A stretch of DNA of 64,000 nt from Adiantum capillus-veneris (Eukaryota > Streptophyta > Polypodiopsida > Polypodiales > Pteridaceae): positions 121,913,970 through 121,977,969 of the forward strand of contig CM043962.1 in NCBI GenBank assembly GCA_014529385.2. Direction: 5' to 3'. This document shows positions 57,300 to 64,000 of this stretch, piece by piece. Positions within the stretch are counted from its first letter, which is position 1; every line of letters starts with the position of its first letter. The translations under genes and the position numbers were made by a program. The notes beneath the pieces were generated by a model. That model made no database searches and was not told the DNA's origin. It saw nothing but the letters and a program-made list of their open reading frames with translations.

Positions 57300-57900
57300 T
57301 GTAGGGGGGTTTTGGATTAGTTGTTGAATACTTGTGACAACCACCTTGATATGGTGGACATTGACAGGAGTTTGCGGGGCAAGGAGGGGACCTGGAATTA
57401 TTGGAGGAGGTTGTTGTATATTTTTTGAAAAATGTATAGTGGGAGCGAGTGACATAGAAGCTTCGACATTGATGGATGGACTTAATGAAGAGCTAGAAGC
57501 TTCAAATGTCTCCCCTCGTTCTGAGCTTGAAGGATAAGATGGATAGCTTTTCAGCATTGACGTGAACTCGAGGTCCAATGTATCATGATCAATAAGCTTC
57601 CCTTTACCCCAATCATCCAAAGTAATTGACAATCTAGGAGTGGATGGCCGATTTCTCATAGGTGATGGAGAATGAGTGAATCGACGTTTAGGCACCCAGA
57701 TTTGACAAGTTCCATCATAGTAGCCTTGGGATTCAAGCAATTCTTTAGGTACCCAACATAAGGTAATCTGAATATTGCATTGCAGATACGCTTTTTACGA
57801 GGCTTTCTCCTTGAAGTAGGTGGAGAAGTAGCCAGTGAAGCCTTGAAACCCATTCATATGTAACTTGTTTCACAAGAGGTTCAACCCGTGGGGCAACAGT
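57300..57900 (-). pseudogene. Third W-P-K module
   Basis: The minus-strand frame has MLESQGYYDGTCQIWVPKRR and then a Ser-rich tail ending in VNVHHIKVVVTSIQQLIQNP. The upstream piece (after a frame change) has the TYEWVS... start of the module. The layout matches 3000-3842, but the final PELVWIPK motif is lost. The 57300-57400 end is the sequence duplicated in inverted form at 46777-47040. Confidence 0.6.
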
Positions 57901-58440
57901 GGTATTGTCAATCGTGGAGGTTGAAGCCTTAGAGCTATGGAGATCAATGGAGTTCGTTGGAACCTCATGGGGTTGGGTAGTATCAATTTCTTGAATAGTC
58001 ATGGTAACTTGTGGCCTAGGCTGTGTCTCTGGAGCGGTAAGGCTCATAGTTGGCTTTTGTGTTGTGACATGCCTAGTCTCCCAATCAATATTGCACTTGG
58101 TTGCTGACATCCACATTCTTCCCAAGTTGATATTGCCTTCCATAGTACTAGTGGGCATGACCAAAAGTCTTGCACCACAAACCCATTATCATAGGCAATA
58201 GGAGTATTCAAGATTCCCAACACCAGGGTCGTCTTTTTATTGATACCCTTGACTTGAATAGTGCTTTTAGATAAGGTTGGCTTCCCCAATTGACACCAAA
58301 CTCCATAAGATAAGAGATTATCTCTAGCCACTGTATCCATAACACTTTTCCATACGGGCTATTCAATTCAATTGGGTATCGTAGAGGCGAATCAGAATCC
58401 AAAGGATCCTCATTAGTATCCACAAACAATGCTTGTGTGA
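57901..58440 (-). pseudogene. Retropepsin-like domain placed after integrase
   Basis: In the minus-strand sense the order is VMDTVARDNLLSYGVWCQLG (an active-site-like D-T-V where D-[ST]-G is expected), KPTLSKSTIQVKGI, TTLVLGILNTPIAYDNGF, then after a frame change FLVMPTSTMEGNINLGRMWM, similar to the FIVMDF...ILGRPFM strand of the protease at 3909-4193. It lies 3' of an integrase and directly before the W-P-K module. Frame breaks show decay. An alternative is that it was placed here by rearrangement. Confidence 0.5.
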
Positions 58441-59275
58441 TTCCAAGATTAGCCTCTCATTGACACCTAAGACGGTATTGGTGCTTGCGAGCCTCTGCTC
58501 TAGCTTGGGCCTTTGTTGCATTCTTTTGATGGATGGCATGTAACTCTCCTTGGCTTAGGGGGTCATAATACCTCTTGAATTTACTCCCATTAAGGAATCC
58601 AATGGTTTCAACTCTATCTAGGGTCTCAACACGAATGGTACCTTGCACCAACCTTGATATCATTATTTTTTAAATGGCGATCAAACCATTTTTTTCCTTC
58701 TATCCTTCTCCACAAGGGCGTTGTATACAGCTAGTTTCCTTTCCTCATCTAACCTCTCAAGAATACATAAACGCTCAACAAGGGGATTACGATTCCAGCC
58801 TTCTTGCGTAGCTACACGGAGACTAGGAATGACAAACTCCCATCACATGACTGCTTCCTGGCCATAGTCTTTCTTGAAAGGTGTGCAATTAATTGCCACT
58901 TTATATGCAGTACGATAAGCCCATAAAGTTGATGTAAGATTTAGATCCCAATTAGTACAATGGGCCTCAACTGTCTTCGTCAAAATAGAAATGAGAGTTT
59001 TGTTGGTACTCTTGGCTTGGCCATTGGCTTGTGGGTAATAAGGTGTGGACTTATGATGTGATATCATGAAAGTTGATGTGAGTTATGTTATCACTTCGTT
59101 GATAAAATGGGTACCATTGTCACTCACAATCTCAAAAGGACATCCAAAGCGGGTAATGATGTTCTCAAAGAGAAACTTAGCCGTAGCTTGTGCATCAGCC
59201 TTTCGTGTTGCTTTTGCCTCAGCCCATTTGGTAACATAGTCAGTGGCCACAATGATATATCGTGATTGAGTGTTA
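58441..59275 (-). pseudogene. Integrase of the W-P-K gypsy family
   Basis: Minus-strand frames carry an integrase core: YIIVATDYVTKWAEAKAT (first Asp), FEIVSDNGTHFINE (second Asp) and HKSTPYYPQANGQAKSTNKT, where the expected catalytic Glu of GQAESTNK is Lys. The core ends with NWDLNLTSTLWAYRTAY. A C-terminal piece has VETLDRV...NGSKFKRYYDP (58663-58457). The domain is joined at its start directly to gag sequence (59275-59284), so everything between gag and integrase is deleted. Confidence 0.7.
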
Positions 59276-59461
59276 TAGCCATGATAGCTTTAGTGAGATG
59301 CTCTAAGGTCATGTCCTCTATCTTTTTCTCTTTAACGATCGGCTTTATAGTCATTGACTCATGTCCAGACACTTGTGAGCTGGCAGACTTTGTTTTTGAA
59401 GTAACCTTCTTTCCTGTAATCATTAAATTTTCTTCCAACTGGATTGCATTTGTAGTTACAG
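59276..59461 (-). pseudogene. Gag fragment left of the nested LTR pair
   Basis: IQLEENLMITGKKVTS...MTIKPIVKEKKIEDMTLEHLTKAI matches the gag of the left element (QLEDNLMVQGERVS...MTLADLTKAI). Its N-terminal half lies to the right of the insertion at 63583. The break at LTKAI is the deletion into integrase. Confidence 0.75.
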
Positions 59462-61286
59462 TGAGTAGCGTTAAATGGTAACCTTGCATTTGAACTACAT
59501 TTCTACTCAAATGTATATATTATTTATCAAAGTTTTAACCTAGTGTTCATTCTCTCTTTCCGTAATAGCCTTTTTCCATACAAACACCTTACCCTTCTTA
59601 GATCTTTATGCATTTACATCATATTTCTCTCTTCATGCTAAATATAAATAGTAAACTTAATTCTACTCTCCTAGTTTTTTTACTGCATATTCTTTTAACT
59701 AATTACCTTTACTAATTTAAATAGCTATCTACATCCCATAATTTGTAAATAAATAATTTATGGACACTTATCTTACCCATCTTCTCTCACGGGTAGGGTT
59801 AACCTTGTAGGCCTTCCCTTCCCCACCACTATGTGACCCAACTCTTGGATCATTTACTTGTGTTGGTCAACAAATCTTAAATATAATGTATATCCCCAAT
59901 AAATCAAACTTTATTGGAGCCTACCTCATTTGTTTAAGGTGGATTCTCTTTTGAAAAAGCATGCTACACCTTGGATGCATGCTAAAGGGTCCCCTACAAG
60001 GAGACTTGGTTCAAAAGGTGTTTTGGATGCATCTTGAACGCCTTAGCTCGTGGTTATACTTGAGGAACACTCCAAAATCAGCTTAAACACTTTGAGAAGG
60101 TCAACTTTGTCTTTTACAGCACCCAATTCTGAGTTACAAGCTGAAAGTTATGGTGAAAACAAGGTGCTGCGGACATTGTTACTACAGGTCAAAGTTACAA
60201 TCAGGTAAACCACAAAGGTGAAAATTTTTCTTGACTTCTTCAACATTCTAAAATACCAATGGGGAGTTAAAAACCACTTGCATGTGGAGGGGTCGGCTCA
60301 AGATGCTTCCAGAGACACAACAAACAAGATGGGGACACTTTGCAGGAGCCACTGGAGGGACATCATGGTGGGGCCCACATACATTATCAACCCTTATGGA
60401 GCCTCCACGACTTAAAAGGCTATTTTTAATGAAAAAATAAGTCCCTTGTTTGCATAATTGAAGGAATGGTCAAAAGGGAACCTAACTATGGTTAATTACC
60501 TACCCTAGTCAAGTTTAACCTAACCCAAGGTCTTGTACAGCTATAAAAAGGCCCTTTGGCAAGCACAAAAATACACACACTTACTCCATTGCTGCAAATA
60601 AGCTCCTCTAAGGTTAGGGAAGCCCTAATCTCTCTCTCCTCTCGTCTCCCTATCCATTTCCTAAGCTCGCTATCATAAGCGGCACCATAGAGAGAGCATC
60701 AATATGCTATTGCTACCATTCTCTTGCAAACATTTCTCTTATCATACTCATCCCTAAATAAGGATTGTAGATTCTATATGAGAGCAAGGATATCAAGTTC
60801 AATGATCTATCTCATGGTTTGATCAACAAATTGTTGCAATTGGGGTGTCGTCGTCACACTTTTGCTCTAAACGCATGTAAAATTGGTAAGCCTATCTTGG
60901 CAGCTTCTCATATTTTGTGCTCATTGGGTTGCTTGTTTGTTGAGAAAGTTTTTTGTGCACCATGGTGTCTATTTGCTTGGCTTCTCTCCTTATGTTGTGT
61001 GTAAGTAAGTCTTGGGGCTGTATAGATGGAGAAGAGCTCTCTATGCATGCCGCCTTATGTGTGTAAGTAGTCTCTTCTTTTGGGAAAGGAAAGGAGTTGT
61101 CAAGTATTTGTGCATTATGGTGTTTTGAGTTTTGAGGTTTTGTGCTTGCTTTTCTTAGAAGTATATGAGCACTAATATGGTGAAGGTCAATCTTTGCATG
61201 TGAGTTTGTGCAGTGTTCAAAGGGATTGCTTAAGGAGTGTGTGTTGAATAGTTGAAGGGCATTTTGTGTTGAAGCACATAAGGAAG

Positions 61287-61353
<67 letters not shown>

Positions 61354-61492
61354 GTATATGGTTTGTTTTGGTTTCCTTCTTTCTCCATAAAAGAGGGTGG
61401 TGCCCCTAAGAACTATGCGTGTGTAGGGTCTCACGGAGTGGTTGTCTGGTGGGAGCCTTGAGTTGAGCCCCATCTCAAAAAATCCGCTCTCA
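59462..61492 (+). repeat. LTR A of the minimal element
   Basis: 2031 bp; it starts TGAGTAGCG. A TATA box (CTATAAAAAGGCCC, about 60541) lies about 1.08 kb inside, implying a long U3. A GT array is at about 61291-61351. No gene is present; ORFs across the GT array are artefacts. Confidence 0.9.
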
Positions 61493-61561
61493 TAAAAGTG
61501 GTGCCCCCACTGAGGAACTTTCCTACTTGGGGTAGCGTTAAAAACCACTTTCATCACACCT

Positions 61562-63387
61562 TGGGGTAGCGTTAAATGGTAACCTTGCATTTGAACTACA
61601 TTTCTACTCAAATGTATATATTTTCTATCAAAGTTTTAACCTAGTGTTCATTCTCTCTTTCCGTAATAGCCTTTTTCCATACAAACACCTTACCCTTCTT
61701 AGATCTTTATGCATTTACATCATATTTCTCTCTTCATGCTAAATGTAAATAGTAAACTTAATTCTACTCTCCTAGTTTTTTTACTGCATATTCTTTTAAC
61801 TAATTACCTTTACTAATTTAAATAGCTATCTACATCCCATAATTTGTAAATAAATAATTTATGGACACTTATCTTACCCATCTTCTCTCACGGGTAGGGT
61901 TAACCTTGTAGGCCTTCCCTTCCCCACCACTATGTGACCCAACTCTTGGATCATTTACTTGTGTTGGTCAACAAATCTTAAATATAATGTATATCTCCAA
62001 TAAATCAAACTTTATTGGAGCCTACCTCATTTGTTTAAGGTGGATTCTCTTTTGAAAAAGCATGCTACACCTTGGATGCATGCTAAAGGGTCCCCTACAA
62101 GGAGACTTGGTTCAAAAGGTGTTTTGGATGCATCTTGAACGCCTTAGCTCGTGGTTATACTTGAGGAACACTCCAAAATCAGCTTAAACACTTTGAGAAG
62201 GTCAACTTTGTCTTTTACAGCACCCAATTCTGAGTTACAGGCTGAAAGTTATGGTGAAAACAAGGTGCTGCGGACATTGTTACTGCAGGTCAAAGTTACA
62301 ATCAGGTAAACCACAAAGGTGAAAATTTTTCTTGACTTCTCCAACATTCTAAAATACCAATGGGGAGTTAAAAACCACTTGCATGTGGAGGGGTCGGCTC
62401 AAGATGCTTCCAGAGACACAACAAACAAGATGGGGACACTCTGCAGGAGCCACTGGAGGGACATCATGGTGGGGCCCACATACATTATCAACCCTTATGG
62501 AGCCTCCACGACTTAAAAGGCTATTTTTAATGAAAAAATAAGTCCCTTGTTTGCATAATTGAAGGAATGGTCAAAAGGGAACCTAACTATGGTTAATTAC
62601 CTACCCTAGTCAAGTTTAACCTAACCCAAGGTCTTGTACAGCTATAAAAAGGCCCTTTGGCAAGCACAAAAATACACACACTTACTCCATTGCTGCAAAT
62701 AAGCTCCTCTAAGGTTAGGGAAGCCCTAATCTCTCTCTCCTCTCGTCTCCCTATCCATTTCCTAAGCTCGCTATCATAAGCGGCACCATAGAGAGAGCAT
62801 CAATATGCTATTGCTACCATTCTCTTGCAAACATTTCTCTTATCATACTCATCCCTAAATAAGGATTGTAGATTCTATATGAGAGCAAGGATATCAAGTT
62901 CAATGATCTATCTCATGGTTTGATCAACAAATTGTTGCAATTGGGGTGTCGTCGTCACACTTTTGCTCTAAACGCATGTAAAATTGGTTAGCCTATCTTG
63001 GTAGCTTCTCATATTTTGTGCTCATTGGGTTGCTTGTTTGTTGAGAAAGTTTTTTGTGCACCATGGTGTCTATTTGCTTGGCTTCTCTCCTTATGTTGTG
63101 TGTAAGTAAGTCTTGGGGCTGTATAGATGGAGAAGAGCTCTCTATGCATGCCGCCTTATGTGTGTAAGTAGTCTCTTCTTTTGGGAAAGGAAAGGAGTTG
63201 TCAAGTATTTGTGCATTATGGTGTTTTGAGTTTTGAGGTTTTGTGCTTGCTTTTCTTAGAAGTATATGAGCACTAATATGGTGAAGGTCAATCTTTGCAT
63301 GTGAGTTTGTGCAGTGTTCAAAGGGATTGCTTAAGGAGTGTGTGTTGAATGGTTGAAGGGCATTTTGTGTTGAAGCACATAAGGAAG

Positions 63388-63450
<63 letters not shown>

Positions 63451-63582
63451 GTTTGTTTTGGTTTCCTTCTTTCTCCATAAAAGAGGGTGGTGCCCCTAAG
63501 AACTATGCGTGTGTAGGGTCTCACGGAGTGGTTGTCTGGTGGGAGCCTTGAGTTGAGCCCCATCTCAAAAAATCCGCTCTCA
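61562..63582 (+). repeat. LTR B of the minimal element
   Basis: 2021 bp; it starts TGGGGTAGCG and matches LTR A with an offset of about 2101 bp. A GT array is at about 63391-63447. The TATA box is near 62641. Confidence 0.9.
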
Positions 63583-64000
63583 ACAGTTTCCCAAGTGGTA
63601 ATGCCTCGAATGACTAGGCCATTATAGATCTCTTCATGTTGCAACCCTTGGATAAACCTATCGAGAAGTTGATTATTATTGAATCGCTCATTTGGGGTGC
63701 AGTGAGAGTTTAAATGCTTCAAGCGACTGATAAAGTCTCTCACTGACTCTCCTTCCTCACGTTCGGATTTTTGGAGCTGAGATGCTATGTCCCAAGGCAC
63801 ACCCTCATGTATGTACTCTTTCAAGAATAATCTTCGGAGAGTAGGGTCATGAGTGTGCTCTTCGGGCCTTAAAGTCCTATACCAGTCTCCTGCTTTCCCA
63901 CTCAAGGTCAAGCTAAAGGCATTACACCTATGTAGCTCATTGTGTTCTGCTAAGGAGTCACACACATGTTCAAAGACATCGATATGCTTCCTAGCTTCCT
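63583..64000 (-). pseudogene. Gag capsid of the host gypsy, runs off the window
   Basis: The minus-strand reading from the window edge shows RKHIDVFEH, LSGKAGDWYRTL, LRRLFLKEYIHEGVPW, REEGESVRDFISRLKHLNSH and FNNNQLLDRFIQGL, ending in VIRGITTWETV at the insertion site. It is close to 7398-7829. The reading is open here, so this gag was intact until split by the LTR pair. Confidence 0.8.

Larger units (their letters stand above)
59462..63582 (+). mobile_element. Minimal LTR retroelement: two 2-kb LTRs, 69-bp interior
   Basis: LTR A (59462-61492) and LTR B (61562-63582) are nearly identical and begin TG and end CTCTCA. The 4-bp target duplication ACAG lies outside (59458-59461 and 63583-63586). 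The interior (61493-61561) holds a primer-site-like TGGTGCCCCCACTGAGGA directly after LTR A and a partial copy of the LTR start. No polypurine tract and no coding capacity are present. It splits the gag of the host gypsy. It is the most recent insertion in the window by LTR identity (about ten substitutions by eye). Confidence 0.9.

Noticed and set aside
59462-63582. 2.1-kb direct repeat read as a tandem duplication
   Set aside because: TG/CA ends, a primer site and a target duplication fit an LTR pair better.

Overview
This window is nuclear DNA from a repeat-rich land plant. It holds Ty3/gypsy, copia-like, CACTA, plant-type LINE and HUH-transposon sequences, long CT/GT microsatellites, and no bacterial-style operons. 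The HUH (replitron-like) gene and the Tat-type gypsy elements would fit a seed-free plant such as a fern, but the organism is an inference. I recognise no ordinary host housekeeping gene; nearly everything is transposon, transposon relic or simple repeat.

Left part (1-11 kb): a minus-strand gypsy reverse-transcriptase relic (1-1260) lies next to a minus-strand gypsy-like element. That element has a tRNA-Asp-type primer binding site (10073-10090), a gag (9355-6450), a retropepsin region present as two tandem 1138-bp copies, and a tail module built on repeated W-[VI]-P-K motifs (3842-3000). No RT or integrase is visible between its gag and its 3' end. CT/CA microsatellites fill its presumed 5' LTR.

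Middle part (11-24.4 kb): a complete plus-strand Tat-type Ty3/gypsy element with LTRs (12986-14168 and 19841-20991) and a 4-bp target duplication sits inside older DNA. That older DNA ends in the 3' end of a decayed chromovirus (23951-24040). The Tat-type element has gag, protease, RT, a degenerate RNase H, the first residues of a second RNase H, and an integrase core. A deletion has removed the rest of the second RNase H and the integrase zinc finger.

24-38 kb: mostly non-coding AT-rich DNA and microsatellites. It contains the most unusual gene of the window, a replitron-like HUH endonuclease gene (28.2-29.84 kb) with a TATA box, a predicted 5'-UTR intron, an intact HUH/Tyr core and a coiled-coil tail behind nonsense codons. 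Further right are a CACTA (En/Spm) TNP2 relic (31.6-33.9 kb), a second W-P-K module (34.6-35.6 kb), CACTA-like subterminal DNA and a tRNA-derived SINE-like segment.

38-57 kb: two minus-strand LINEs of one family, each with target-site duplications (LINE 1 38400-44516, LINE 2 48312-55194). The DNA between and beside them holds a plus-strand LTR/PBS/leader, an inverted duplication of a gypsy fragment, and a copia-like 3' end with its LTR.

57-64 kb: a third minus-strand gypsy of the W-P-K family in the order gag, integrase, protease-like domain, W-P-K module. A recent plus-strand insertion of two nearly identical 2.0-kb LTRs separated by only 69 bp has split its gag. The gag continues off the right edge of the window.
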